Shown: positions 18,761-30,819, counted from the stretch's first letter. The stretch: DNA of 64,000 nt from Anastrepha obliqua (GCF_027943255.1 NC_072896.1:121179879-121243878), one strand, 5' to 3'. Numbers and translations are program-made. The notes: generated by a model not told the origin, from the sequence alone.

Positions 18761-20288
18761 TTCGTTGTAGTATATTAGGTACATACTTCCAAGCGTTGAT
18801 TGGTGTTAACTCTTGGATTTGAGTTACACGATTGCTGATGTATTGCTTGTGTTTACCAGGATTTAATCGAATCCAGCTGAGCGTGGTTTTGGAATCCGAC
18901 CAACAGTAAAGTTGAATCGCTGGGAGTTGCAGTGTTGACAGCACTTTAGCGGCTACTTTCGCTGCGAGTAGAGCAGCATTTAGCTCCAAACACGGGATGG
19001 TTATCTTCTTCAGTGGGGCCACCTTAGTCTTAGCGGTTAGAATTGATATTTTTACATCATTACCTGAAGTTTCCACACGAAGGTACGCGACAGCAGCATA
19101 TGCCACAGTAGAAGCATCAGAAAATACATGCAGTTGGTAACTGGATACACTGGGCTCAGCTCTAACCCACCTGGGCACTTTGAGTTCTCTGATTTGAGGT
19201 ATTTCGTCTCTAAAGCGCCGCCATTCTTGTTGAAGGGGATCAGGAATGGGATCGTCCCAATCGACACCCGATAACCACAGCTGCTGACAAATAGCTTTAC
19301 CTTTAACTACGACAGGTGCTAGTAGATCCGGCGGGTCATAGATTTTGGCCACATCGGACAATTGCTGCCTCTTTGTGATGTCTCCAATGATAGGTATTAC
19401 GTTTGTCTTGTAACCGATGCTGTCAGTGTCACACAGCCAATAAATTCCTAGAGCGTTTGTTTCGCTATCAAGATTTAAGTTGCGGGACAGCCCAAGGTTT
19501 TCGTCTTCAGTGTACAGATGGCGCATAAATTCAGTAGAGTTGGACATCCACTTCCGAAGGTTGAATCCGCCGCGCTGTAAAAGCTGTTGTAGCTGGCGTT
19601 GAATATTCAGAGCGTCTTCCACGGTTGCGGCACCATGCAGGCAATCATCCATGTAAAACGACTCCGTTAATATTTTTGATGCTGCCGGAAAATCATCCGT
19701 AGCAAGCGTGTGCAGAACCTTAATGGTGAGATAGGGCGAGCAATTTAAGCCGTAAGTTACAGTGAGCAACCGGTAAATGGCTGGCTTGCCCTGCTCGTCA
19801 CGCCAGACAATCCGCTGCATATCAGCATCAGGTCTGCTGACTAAAATCTGGCGATAACATTTTTCAATGTCCGCTATGAACGCAACCCGATGCATCCGCC
19901 ATTTTAAAATGATGGAGCTTAAGTCGCTCTGCAGCTTGGGTCCAACATGAAGACAGTCGTTTAGAGAAACGCCACCTTTGTATTTCCTTGAAGCATTAAA
20001 TACAGTGCGAAGCTTCGTCGTAGTGCTATCTTTTTTGTACACACCATGATGAGGAATGTAACATACTGGATGCGCAAAATCGTCAGATGGGACTGGCTCC
20101 ATATGACCAAGATTTCTGTACTCAGCCATAAACGCTGAATACATTTCATTCGGTGTGGCATTGTTGGTATGCAAATAGTCGAAGGGCATCTGATTTAGAA
20201 TCGGATAGAGCAGCAAGGTCACAGGACTCCTTAAAGGGATATTGAACGTGATAGCGCCCGGAAAGATCGCGACACACTGTACGCTCAA
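18678..20288 (-). pseudogene. pol: BEL/Pao reverse transcriptase and RNase H region
   Basis: This continues Gag-Pro after a one-base frameshift near 20180 (the upstream frame ends ...SDALRLFAYQQC; this frame picks up at FDYLHTNNATPNEMYSAF). It contains LRTVFNASRKYKGGVSLNDCL, FIADIEKCYRQI, the catalytic YMDDCLHGA (about 19660-19635) and RNase H VFSDASTVAYAAVAYL (about 19130) and CWSDSKTTLSWI. A second one-base frameshift near 18770 cuts the frame after AWKYVPN; the correct continuation, with NPADIASRGI and then WWRGPPWL, is in the next frame. Confidence 0.88.
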
Positions 20289-22086
20289 ATAGCTTCTCGC
20301 AATAAATTTCGTCTTGCGTCATTGAGGATGAGCCTTCCACGTCCTCACATTCATTGAACTTGCACAGTTGCTGAACCAAATTGTTGAGTTCAGTAGTGGC
20401 TGCGCCGATGATGACATCAATAGACCCTGGTTCGAAGAAGTTTGGATCGGCTAATGGCAGATCGAGAAATTCCGAATATGGTTTTGGGTCGACACGATTT
20501 AACGGCATGAGATGTCCCAAGCGGGGCAGGACCAAAGCCGAACAATCGATGTTGAACTCGCGTTCTGTAAGTGAATGTAATGAGAAATGAACTACGCCAT
20601 TAGACTCACCTACACGGCAGCCGCCTATACCGGTGATGGGTACTTGAAGACGGGCTCTGCGAAGGTGTAGTTGTTGAACTGCAAACTCGCTGATGAAAGA
20701 TGCCTGTGATCCATTGTCCAGAAGCGCCCGCAGTTGGAGTTCATGCCCTGTGGGAGAGCGTATTCCAATAACCGCAGTTGCAAGCAGAACAGATGTGAGA
20801 TCATTTGTGTTTGGTGTCTGTATTAAATAATCGGAACGCGTATGATGAGTAGCAACCTTGTTGGGTAGCGTAGAAAGACTGTCATGCAACAGTGTATGAT
20901 GTTTTTGCATGCACCTTTGGCATGTATAAGTAGATGAGCACTCGTCAATAGTGTGGCCTGGTTTTAGACAATTTTTGCAAAGTTTTGCCTTATGAACCAG
21001 ATCTAATTTTGCTGAAGATGTTTTCTTGCGGAAATCCGGGCAGCACATGAGCGTATGCTTACCCGAACAGCATGAGCATCGGCCAAAGCTCGTTTGATGA
21101 CTTCGCACAGCTTGATTGTGTGGTGAATTTTGTGAAAAATCTTTCGATTTATTCTTGGCAGCTGCCCCCACTGCTTCCAATCCAAGAATGCGTTTTTCTA
21201 GAAACGAGACTAAATCGCTGTAAGCAGGCACCTCACTTGGACTACCAAGACTCATCTCCCATTCTTTAACTGTGGCAGAATCGAGCTTTTCGGTGATTAG
21301 AAAAATTAGCCAATCATTCCACTTAGCTGTTGGACGGCCAAGCTGTTGTAACGCACGCATTGACTCAGTCACGGTGTCCAACAGTTTTCGCAGACTCGTT
21401 TCGGATTCTGTGGGCATTGCCGCCAACTTGACAATGTTTCGCAAGTGTGACTTCACAAGTCGTCGTGTGTTGTCATACCTTTGTTGGAGTAGGTCCCACG
21501 CGATTATAAAATTAGCGTCTATAACCGAAAAACTCCGGAGCATAACCTCCGGCTCACCCTGTACGCTGCTTTTGAGATAGTACATTCATTGCACGTTGGA
21601 GAGTGTCGTATCTTTGATCACGCACGTGGTGAACATGTCCTTAAAGCTTAGCCACTTTTCAAAAGACCCATCGAACTTCGGCAACTCGATTTTTGGAAGA
21701 ATTGTGAGTGGTGCACTTGCTGTAACTGAGCGAAACGTGGCAGATTGATTAAAACTGTCATTGCCGATATCTGACAGCTCGTCGATACCATCGTTGAGTT
21801 CACCCATTGCTTCGCAATATGCTCCTTCAATAGCTGCAAAGTGCTCATCGGACAGCGCGTCACGCACCGCTGCTGCATTAGCATCAGTGACCGCCAGCGC
21901 ACCAAGATCGTCGCGAATAGCGTGGTAGCGCGACCAATACTCCGACAGCAGACTGCGCCTGGCTCCGAGATAGCCCTTTGTTTTTTTGGACTTTGCCATT
22001 TTACGCGTGTTTGCACCAAAGTTTAAGATGAGCTTGGACAAAGACTCTTCCTTTCCAAGCACCATGTCTGATTGTGCGACGAACAC
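20146..22086 (-). pseudogene. gag-pro: BEL/Pao Gag and protease region, interrupted by a stop
   Basis: The frame runs from 22086 to 20146 with one in-frame TGA at 21588-21586 (after DTTLSNVQ); both parts are in the same frame, so this is a premature stop in an otherwise open Gag. The second part contains the zinc knuckles CKNCLKPGHTIDEC (about 20980-20935) and CQRCMQKHH, then the aspartic protease LLDNGSQASFISEFAV (about 20735-20690) and the linker towards RT. Reasonable starts are the Met of MVLGKEESLSKL or MAKSKKTKGYLG; the latter resembles BEL Gag N-termini. Gag forms particles and the protease cleaves the polyprotein. Confidence 0.85.
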
Positions 22087-22206
22087 GCGGGTCTTCCGTA
22101 TTTGAGGTTAAGTTCCTTCGAAGTGTAGAACGTTGCTGGACTGCTGCAGCCTTACTTTTATTATTTCCAATGTGCAGGGAAAGGTTCCCCGCAAGGGATG
22201 CCAAAA

Positions 22207-22439
22207 TGTTCAAAGTATATTCTTCAAATTTAATTTTATTTAATTTATTTTATTATACTGTAGAGTATATAATTTTGTATGTTGTCAATATCGCTGCAGC
22301 GGCACATCCGTTCACGCAAAAGTCAAAGAAAAAAGAGAGAGAAAATGAGGGTGCGCAAAATATGGGAAAAAGCAAATGTCAAATTAACGGGGTTGCCATA
22401 TTAGCATTTTATTGAACAGCTTTGCATTAAGTCGTAACA
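22207..22439 (-). repeat. BEL/Pao 5' LTR (sense orientation) with primer site
   Basis: A 233-bp LTR. Just inside it, in sense direction after AACA-TTT, lies TGGCATCCCTTGCGGGG (complement of 22203 down to 22187), the expected place and TGG start of a tRNA primer site. I cannot name the tRNA with confidence. Confidence 0.85.
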
Positions 22440-22444
22440 GATTT

Positions 22445-24229
22445 TTTTTAATTTTTGATTTTTTTCCAATTTTTGTATTTTTTTCTAATTTTTTTTTTAA
22501 TTTTTTGCTTAGTTCTAATTTTACGTTTTTTGTTTAATTTTTGGATTTTTTCCAATTGTGATTTTTTTCTAAATTTTTTATTTTGTGCTGACGGTTCTAT
22601 TCTATTTGCATGTACTAAACAATTTTAACACCGGACTGTGTCTCATTCGTATTTCACACCCCGTCAATCGTTAGCATTTCGCACTGTTGGGCTACCTTGG
22701 AATAACCTTTTTAAAATAGTTCTCATTTCCGCTTTTCAAATACTGAAATAAATCAATTTTCTGCCACTTGAATGAGCTTCCAAATCTCCGTCGATGGTTA
22801 TGCTTGTTTGTGTATTTATATTTTTGTGTAAAGCTGTATTGAGTGCTTACGCTTGCCAAAGGCACTCGCACTCGCTTTTATCTACATAAAACACATACAT
22901 GCATACTTACACAAAATGTAGATGTATGTGCAATTGGAGTATGTATTCGTGTATGAAAAAGGCGCCCTACTATCTCTCAATCAATGCAAATGTTGCTATT
23001 AATTTTGCTTTACATTTGCTTAGCAAAATAAACGAAGCACCAAATACGTACACAAATTTAATGTTAGATACATTTTGCTTTATCGGATATGCGGTCGAGT
23101 TTGTCGGTGCACAAACATACGAGTACAAGCACACACAAATCTACATACGCACAAATATACATCTACGTGAATACGCATGCATACACACAAGCACAAAACT
23201 GGCATGAATTTGTGTCGGGCTAAATGGCCGAGCGATATAAACTACGTCAGTCAAATCGCTGCGGGAGTATTTTGTTGATATACATGTCCGTCCTATCCTA
23301 ACTGCCATTCTCCCGCTTTTTCCTTATCCGGCCGTCTGCCTCACTGCCTGCCTCCTGCTCGTTCGACATTTAAACTATTTGAATTTACTAAAGCACTCAA
23401 ACGCACACATATACACACACACACGTAAGTGTATTAGATATGCACAATTTTGTTGCTTGGATTTCCGATCGACGAGCAGTCTGGAGCTTTGCGTTGCTTT
23501 GCGAATAGAGTGTAAAAAAGTCATTTGGGATAATGTCAGTGCAATCAAATTTAATGTGTGTGCCACTTTTGCCAATTGAAATGTAGAATTGCAAAGGGAA
23601 TGAAATTCAAAATAATGCGTATGTATGTGCGCATAAAGTATACAAATGGATTTGTATATGCGCATAAGTATGTGTTAGCACATGCATATGTGTGCGTGTG
23701 TGTACACACAGGAAATGTTAAATGAATGCATAACTGTTGTGAAAGGAAATTCCAAATGTTTATTTGGCTATCAAATTCATCCATGCATTTCGTTTTCGAT
23801 TTTGTTCAAATTTCAAATACACTCAATTCACTCAAAGTTGTTTATTCCGAAAGTTGGTGTAAAATTGTAAACTTAATCTAATCGTATACGCGCACCCAGC
23901 TTCTGAAGTTATGCTAAATAAAAATAAATAAATAAACGAAATATCCCAAAAATGTGGCTGGTGTCGATTGATAATTTATTTCCAACATACATAAAATATT
24001 TATCAGTTTTAATTGCTTAGTTGTAAAAGGTGTTTTTATTGAGCCGTAAAGAACTTTTGGTCAAACCAGCTGACTTGCATAGTCACTTGAATTGCAAAAC
24101 CACCAAACAGTTTTTTGTAGAAAAATCACAAACACCCACACGGCTCACCAACACTTTTTTGCTTTACTTTATCTGTTAGTTTAAAGCTATGAAATTCGTA
24201 GGATTTCATATTTGAAGCAGCTGGCAAAT
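22445..24229. other. T-rich tract, then unannotated DNA
   Basis: Bases 22445-22590 are the right half of the T-rich tract split by the BEL element. The remainder has no supported gene. It has ACATAC, CACACA and TGTGTG microsatellite patches (about 23125-23200, 23400-23425, 23685-23705). ORFs of up to 102 aa here follow those microsatellites and have no domain. Confidence 0.4.
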
Positions 24230-24239
24230 TGGAAGCTGT

Positions 24240-24330
24240 GTTGTGGGCTACAGTGAAAATAAAATAAAATAAAATAAGAAAAATAAAATAAAATGAACTA
24301 AAAAAAAATAAAATAAGAACAAAAAGGTTG
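24240..24330. repeat. AAAAT-rich simple repeat
   Basis: Runs of AAAATAAAATAAAAT, like the tail at 26020-26046 of the LINE that starts just downstream. It could be the tail of an earlier copy or a target preference for A-rich DNA. Confidence 0.5.
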
Positions 24331-24394
24331 CAGGAAGCGCACATTAGGCTGTAAAGATCAGCTTATTATAGACACTGTAATCACAGGTGTAGCT

Positions 24395-24820
24395 ATGAGA
24401 AGAAGGCGGAATTTAAGCGTTGCGTTTATTGACTACAAAAAAGCTTTTGATTCAATGCCGCATTACCTATTAGAAATATTAAGAATATACAAAATCAATG
24501 CTGCCACTGTTGCCCTCTTGGGTCGCGTAATGAGCAAGTGGAATACAAAACTGGTTCTAAATGGAACTGTTTCAAAACAGATTTCAATCAAACGTGGTAT
24601 ATTCCAAGGAGATGCCTTAAACCCCCTATGGTTCTGTATGGGCCTCAATCCACTTAGTAGGCTTCTCACGCTTAAACAAAATGGCTTTATAATCAAAACG
24701 GAAGTAGGAGAGCACACGTTCAACCATCTTTTGTTTGTTGATGACTTGAAACTTTACGCGAACAAAAAGCATAAGCTTTACGAGCTGATAGATGCCACTA
24801 AAGCTTTTAGCGATGAGTAA
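24395..24820 (+). pseudogene. RT domain part of the R2/R4-like LINE
   Basis: 141 aa from the first ATG, although the true frame starts upstream at about 24336. It holds RT motifs A (AFIDYKKAFDSMP), B (RGIFQGDALNPLWF) and C (FVDDLKLYA, equivalent to the YxDD box). It is cut off by ATGAGTA repeated three times in tandem (24814-24834), after which the protein resumes out of frame with NIIIDNLHSSESYKNLGF, with a short piece missing. Confidence 0.85.
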
Positions 24821-24959
24821 TGAGTAATGAGTAGACCAAAATATTATTATAGACAACTTGCATAGCAGTGAATCTTATAAAAATTTAGGATTTCTGTAAC
24901 TTAAAGGAATCAGCCACACGCTAGTAAAGCAAAGTCTCATTAACAAATTTGAGGCACCT

Positions 24960-26032
24960 TTGAAAGCTGTATTAAAAACTAGTCTGAACAGTGGAAATAA
25001 ATGCAAAGCAATTAATACCTGGGCCATACCTCTTTTGACATACTCGTTTGGAGTAATAAAATGGTCTCAGACAGACATCCTTCGGATTGAAACGCTGATA
25101 CGCAGCACTTTTACAAAGTTCCAAAGCCATTACCCTCAAAGCACTGTGGAAAGAATATCCCTTCCTCGAAACGTTGGTGGGAGAGGAATCATCAATATAG
25201 CGCGTCTACACTTCTCGCAAACTTTAAAGCTACGTACATATTTTCTAAGCAGCGAGTCCTATATATTTAAAGCTATCGCTAGGGCAGATAATGGCTTTAC
25301 CCCGCTAAGTCTGATGGAGCAGAATTTCCCAGTACCTGAGGCGGTTAAATCCCCAGCAGAAATGATCGCAGCATGGAAGGCAAAAACAATGATCTCGAAA
25401 TGGAATGGATAGACGCACAATCATCCAATTTATGGTTGAAAAGAGGAAAGCTATTTTCTGAAACAGAAGGTTTCGCAATCGCTATCCAAGACCGAGTTAT
25501 CCCAACAAGAAATTTCCGAAGGTCGATACATGGCGAGGCAATAAAAGATAGATGCCGAAGGTGCGGCGTTTACGGTGAAACAATCGACCATTTAATTGCT
25601 GGTTGTAGCGTACTTGCCCCCCGTGAATATGTCATGAGACATAACAATATAGCAAAGATCCTCCACCAGCAACTTGCGATAAAACACGGTCTCTTACAAG
25701 CAGAAGTCTTGTATTTTAAATATGAACCAAAGGCAATATTGGAAAATACAAATTTTAAACTATACTGGGACAAATTTATTTCCACAGATCAAACCGCAGC
25801 TGCCATCAAACCTGACATCATCTTGTTCCACAAGATAAATAAAACAATCGAAGTAATCGATATAGCGGTGCCCCTTAATCGCCACATCCAAAGCACATAT
25901 TCCACTGAAGTATCGAAGTGTGCAGCTTTTGCCATAGAATTGAAACGGATGTACACAGTGAGGGAAGTTAATATAATACCAATAATTATATATAATAAAA
26001 AATCAAATAAAAATAATAAAAATTACAAATAA
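24960..26032 (+). pseudogene. Thumb, Cys/His motif and endonuclease part of the R2/R4-like LINE
   Basis: Two overlapping frames: 24960-25412 (thumb region, INTWAIPLLTYSFGVIKW, LPRNVGGRGIINIARLH) and 25373-26032. The second has C-x2-C-x7-H-x4-C (CRRCGVYGETIDHLIAGC, about 25555-25608) and KPDIILFHKINKTIEVIDIA (about 25809), which fits the PD...E/D core of the restriction-like endonuclease in R2-type elements. One frameshift near 25385 separates the two. The endonuclease would nick the target for reverse transcription. Confidence 0.82.
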
Positions 26033-26243
26033 AATAAAATAAAATATTAAAACAGTTCTCGACAGGTTCTCGCTCTGAGCAGACGTATTTGCTTACTCTC
26101 GATTTTCTGTTGTGACTATTCTTTCGGTGTGTCAAACGCGCACGTGTTCCTCTTCAAAACGCTTTACGGATTAACTTAACTTCTATCAAAGTATATATAT
26201 ACAAGTATATCAATACAAGTGTTATTGTGTAGTGATATTAACA

Positions 26244-27701
26244 ATGGCCCCCGGGCCACCAAATCTCGGGGACAACAGGTTTGCGTTGCTTGCCTCGGGT
26301 CCCCAGTCAAAAAGGAAAAAACCAACATATACCCCAATAAACTTTCCTGATTTGCCGCAGTTGAAAAAAGAAAACCCTAAATTTCTCACAATTCGTGCTG
26401 CTGATGCAAATAAACCGATTTCCAAATACTCGTGTTTTGCTGTGCATAAAGCGCTAGAATCCATAAGTAAGGAAATAATCTCAATATCTGAGCTACGTGA
26501 CGGTAACCTATTGTTTTTGGTTAAAAACTCCCAAATAGCACAAAAATTCATTTCCACTAAAAAACTAATTGGTGTATGTGATATTGTAGTGAACTACCAT
26601 GAAAACCTGAACAGCTCAAAAGGCACAATTTTCGCACCATGCTTAAACAATGTGGACGAAAAAGAGATTATTGAAAATATGAGCGCACAAGGTGTCACAG
26701 ACGTTTATAAATTTTCAAAACTGGAAAATAATGTATCACAATATACAGGAACCGTACTTCTTACATTCAACCTCTTCAAGCTCCCAGAAAAAGTCGAAGT
26801 ATCGTGGCGTATTGCAAAAGTCAAACCTTATTACCCAAATCCAATGAGGTGTAAAACCTGTCAGCTTTTAGGGCACACAGCTAAACGCTGCAACAATGCA
26901 CCCTCCTGTCAATCATGCAATTTCCCCCCACACCCACCATCATGTTCACGTATCTACTGTGCAAATTGTGCAGGCGATCATCCATCCTCTTCTAAATCAT
27001 GCCCAAAATATATGCAATCTAAAGAAATATTGAAAATCAAATGCCAAAACAAATGCTCAATGCGCGAAGCACTTAAACTCTACAAGGAACAGACACCGAC
27101 CACACTCAGCGCCTCATTTGCTGCTGTTGTAAGCGAGTCCCAAAATCTGAGCAAGATCGAACAAAGCAAAACGAAACCCCCTGCCGCTTTAGCACCTAGC
27201 CCATCAAGCAAATCACCGAGCACAGCTTCGCTCAATGCTCACTCCGACATCTTAATACAACCGAATTCAACTTCATCCAACACCACAACAGAAAATAACA
27301 AGAACCCGCAAATAAGCAACTCTCAATCGTCTATTGATTCACTCAGTATTCCTTCTGGTACTTCATTCCAAATAAACTCAGATTTAAGCAATCTTGTCTC
27401 AGAAAACAATAACGTCCACGTAAGCAAAACAATGCCGTCGTTTGTACCAAATGAACTCAATTTCAACTCTCACCCTCAATTTTCACCACATACACCACTT
27501 CTCTTAGACTCCACTCTCTCCCATATTCTCACACAAGCTCAAAGTATACAAACTGCATACGTTCCACAATCACACACATCCAACTCTTCAGCAATCAGTC
27601 AAATACTAAGCCAATCTCAATTCGACGCTAATAACTTCCACGATCAGACGATGTCAGACAACGATCAGACAATGTCACACAGCGATCCTCAATATATGTA
27701 A
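26244..27701 (+). CDS. I-clade LINE ORF1 (gag-like RNA-binding protein)
   Basis: ATG at 26244 (MAPGPPNLGDNRFALLASGP) gives 485 aa; the ORF is open 4 codons upstream without ATG. Residues about 50-190 form the RNA-recognition-like part (FLTIRAADANKPISKYSCFAVHKAL). Three cysteine motifs follow at about 205-255: CKTCQLLGHTAKRC, CQSCNFPPHPPSC and CANCAGDHPSSSKSC. The C-terminal 200 residues are Ser/Asn/Thr-rich and probably disordered. It is uninterrupted. In the I-element family ORF1 binds the transcript and carries it to the nucleus. Confidence 0.88.
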   Translation: MAPGPPNLGDNRFALLASGPQSKRKKPTYTPINFPDLPQLKKENPKFLTIRAADANKPISKYSCFAVHKALESISKEIISISELRDGNLLFLVKNSQIAQKFISTKKLIGVCDIVVNYHENLNSSKGTIFAPCLNNVDEKEIIENMSAQGVTDVYKFSKLENNVSQYTGTVLLTFNLFKLPEKVEVSWRIAKVKPYYPNPMRCKTCQLLGHTAKRCNNAPSCQSCNFPPHPPSCSRIYCANCAGDHPSSSKSCPKYMQSKEILKIKCQNKCSMREALKLYKEQTPTTLSASFAAVVSESQNLSKIEQSKTKPPAALAPSPSSKSPSTASLNAHSDILIQPNSTSSNTTTENNKNPQISNSQSSIDSLSIPSGTSFQINSDLSNLVSENNNVHVSKTMPSFVPNELNFNSHPQFSPHTPLLLDSTLSHILTQAQSIQTAYVPQSHTSNSSAISQILSQSQFDANNFHDQTMSDNDQTMSHSDPQYM

Positions 27702-27735
27702 TCATTTTAATCAATTTAACTACAAAGCATTCTCA

Positions 27736-30700
27736 ATGTTTAAGGTTTTACAGTGGAATCTGAAAGGTTTTTACAATAACTACACTGAACTAGAGCTTCT
27801 GATAAAAGAGCACTCTCCAAGCGTTATTGCTCTCCAAGAGACTCATTTAGCTGCCGACAAAACCGCATCCGTTCCGAAGCAATTTCAAAGCTATTTCCTA
27901 AATCTCCCCCATAACACTCAAAGTAAGCAAGGCATTGCCGTGTTGATTAAGAAAAATATTCCACATAAATACGTCCACATACAGTCTAAAATCGCTGTTC
28001 TTGCAGTAGAAATAACACTCAGTTTTAAGTTCACAATTGTAAATTTATATTTACCACCTCAACAAAACTTCACTCTTAGAGATTTAAACAATATAGTCCG
28101 ATCTATACGAACTCCAGTAATAATTGTTGGTGACTTTAATGCTTGGAGTCCTATTTGGGGCTCCCAAATTTGTAATAAGAGAGGTGAAATAGTAGAAGAT
28201 TGGATTTTGTCCGAAAATTTTACAATACTAAATGATAATAAACCTACACACTTTTCTACGCATTCCTCATTTAGCAACATAGACCTAACAATATGCTCCA
28301 CAAATATAGCACCTAAGCTCTGCACCAATACCTTAGATGAGCTATACGGTAGCGATCACTACCCCATTGCAACAACTGTGCACGCAAGGACTATTCAAAA
28401 CATTACTGCATGCCCCAAATTCTTGATAGACAAAGCGGACTGGGAAAATTTTAAATGTAAGGCTACCCAACTGTCCAATGAATTAGATACCTCCAATAAC
28501 ATTAACCGTGAGACTTCATTAATCACGAAAATTATTCGCACCGCAGCTCATCACTCTATTCCTCAAACATCCAGGAAAATGCATAAAAACTGTGTGCCTT
28601 ATTGGAACAATGAACTCTCCAAGCTAAGGAATGAAAAACAATTTTTCTGGGCCGAATTTAAAAAAAATAGGTCAAACGATAACCTAATCACGTACAAAAA
28701 AGCCAATGCTATGTTTTGGAAGAAATCAAAGCAACCGAAAAGAGAATGTTTAAATAAATTTTCCGAGAAAATTAATCACAAAACAAATACAAAAAAGGCC
28801 TGGGCTGATATAAAAATGATCTCAGGCTCTTATAAACAAACAACTATAACCCTGATGAACGGTCCGAATGGTCCTATATTTAACCCTAAAGAAATAGCTG
28901 ATCATTTTTCCATGGTTTGGTCTAAATACTCGCAAGACTCGAATTTCCACTCAACTTTCATTTCTACAAAAAAAGAATATTTAGCGAAGTCTAAGGACAT
29001 TCATACCTCCTCCACTACCGTTTTTGAAAATGAAATTGACCTCATTGAGTTTGAATCAGCCCTTGCGCCGATGTCAGGTAAAACCCCAGGTGCAGACAGA
29101 ATCTCATATCCCATGCTACAAAAACTGCCTTCTATTTTAAAACTCAGAATAATAAGGTTATACAATAATATCTTGATGCAGGGTGTATATCCGCAATGTT
29201 GGAAAAATGCTATTGTTCTACCTATACCAAAATCGAATAGTATATCACTGGAAGTACTGGGTTACAGACCGATTTCACTGCTTTGTTGTCTAGGGAAACT
29301 CCTCGAGAAAATTGTTTCTAAACGTATATCTTGGTATGCGCTGAAACGTAATTTAATAAATCCACAGCAAGTCGCATATAAACAAGGTCAGGATACCATG
29401 GACGCTTTGCTCGTCTTTGATAATTATGTATCCTCCGCACTATCAAACAGAAGACATGTTTCAACCTTAAGCCTGGACTTCGAAAAAGCTTTTGACCGTG
29501 TTGGTATACACGTGGTTCTACGTCAAATTGAAAAATGGAATATAGGTTGCAACGTATACAACTTTGTAAAAAGTTTTTTATCAAACCGCAAATTTAAAAC
29601 TAAAGTAAATTCAACCTTTTCTAACATTTACGATCTGTACAACGGTATACCACAAGGTTCTCCGCTCTCAGTAATTTTGTTTGTCATAGCATTTAACGAA
29701 ATAAGCAACATAATATCCAATTATAAAAATGTCTCCCATATTTGTTACGCCGACGATGTTCTCATTTTCACTAAAGTAAATGATTTAAACGTTGTTAGAA
29801 AAGACTTCCTTGATGTACTTTCTGCCATTTCGAGTTGGTCTAATTGCTCTGGCGCTAACATAAACACAGTAAAATGCAAATTGCTTCACATCTGTCGTAA
29901 ACACAAATGTGGTGGCATTAAATTGGAATATAATAATGTTGGTATTGTAAATACAAATAGTCTTAAGTTTTTGGGTATTATCTTTGATAAAAGATTAACT
30001 TTTAAGGAACACTGTTTGTATGTTAGAAATCAATTGGCTGCCAGGCTTAATGTTATTAAATACTCAAGCTCAAAAAACTGCTTAATTAACATCTCAACCT
30101 TAGTTAATGTAACGAAATCGTTTATATTGTCAAAGATAGATTATGGTCTTCCTGTATATGGTAATTGTTCTAAGAGCCATATAAAACTTATCTACGCTCC
30201 CTATCACACCGCTGTCTGCCGTAGCATCAGAGCGTTTCCTAAATCTCCAACTAAATTTATACTTGCGGAAGCTGGCTTACCTACTATTGAGGAGAGAATT
30301 GAGCTAAACACCAAGAAGCTGATACCAAAGTTGTTCCTGTCTAATAATAGGACACTTCACGAAACGGTGATTGACACCATTAATCTAAAACGACCACTGC
30401 GACGAAAATCTGTAATCGCGTCTTGCATCGAATATGCTAAAGAACTAGGAATTAATGGCCCGTCACTCAGGCATAAGGATAATCACCCACCGTGGTTTTT
30501 ACGACAGTCATCCTTTATTCTAGATCTCAGTAAATATCCGAAGGAAAACACCTGCCCTAGAATTTACCAACAACTATTCCGCGAATGCTTGGCACCTTTA
30601 CCTCCAGAATGGAGCCTTATTTTCACTGACGGATCAAAATCAGAAGATTACATATCATTCGCGGTTGTAAAATCTAGTGGTGAAACCATGTCAACGGGAC

Positions 30701-30819
30701 ACTTACTGCCATTTTCGTCTGTCTATACAGCAGAAGCCGTCGCGATATTGAAAGCAATTGACTCTGCACTTAGCTCTTCATCAAAAACCATAATTTGCAC
30801 TGACAGTAAACAATTCTAA
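27736..30819 (+). pseudogene. I-clade LINE ORF2: endonuclease, RT and first half of RNase H
   Basis: ATG 27736, 34 bases after ORF1. The AP endonuclease has LQWNLKGFYNN, ALQETHLA, IVGDFNAWSP and GSDHYPI. RT has SLDFEKAFDRVG, GIPQGSPLSVILF and CYADDVLIFTK (about 29740). RNase H begins with IFTDGSKSED, AEAVAI and CTDSK (about 30620-30808) and then hits TAA at 30817-30819. The remaining RNase H lies in another frame downstream, so a single 1-base indel around 30805-30815 breaks an otherwise full-length 1.2-kaa protein. Endonuclease and RT catalytic motifs are intact. Confidence 0.9.

Larger units (their letters stand above)
16797..22439 (-). mobile_element. BEL/Pao LTR retrotransposon (defective)
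   Basis: A 5.64-kb element on the minus strand with LTRs of 224 bp (16797-17020) and 233 bp (22207-22439). In sense orientation the LTRs begin TGTTACGACT and end GAACA. The 5-bp target duplication GATTT is perfect. Order in sense direction: LTR, primer site, Gag with zinc knuckles, protease (DNGS type), RT (YMDD), RNase H, integrase, LTR. Lack of env, a single long Gag-Pol frame and the DNGS protease are BEL/Pao features. One stop in gag and two single-base frameshifts in pol make this copy inactive. Confidence 0.92.
24336..26046 (+). mobile_element. 5'-truncated LINE of the restriction-like endonuclease type (R2/R4/Dong group)
   Basis: It begins within the RT domain (frame reading GCKDQLIIDTVI, about 24352) and continues through LSVAFIDYKKAFDSMP, GIFQGDALNPLWFC and LLFVDDLKLYA, then a C-terminal Cys/His motif and a PD-(D/E)xK-like motif, and ends in an (AAAAT)n tail at about 26046. 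RIFQGD/LWFC-type RT motifs with a C-terminal endonuclease define the single-ORF R2/R4/Dong-like LINEs. The 5' half is lost, as usual for target-primed insertions. Three frames are used, so it is inactive. Confidence 0.85.

Noticed and set aside
17606..22415. Plus-strand ORFs of 60-113 aa within 17.6-22.4 kb
   Set aside because: They are antisense to the well-supported BEL/Pao genes or lie in its LTR.
22899..23207. 102-aa ORF rich in Tyr/Thr/Lys/Cys
   Set aside because: Composition follows ACATAC and CACAAA microsatellites; no domain, no homologous pattern.
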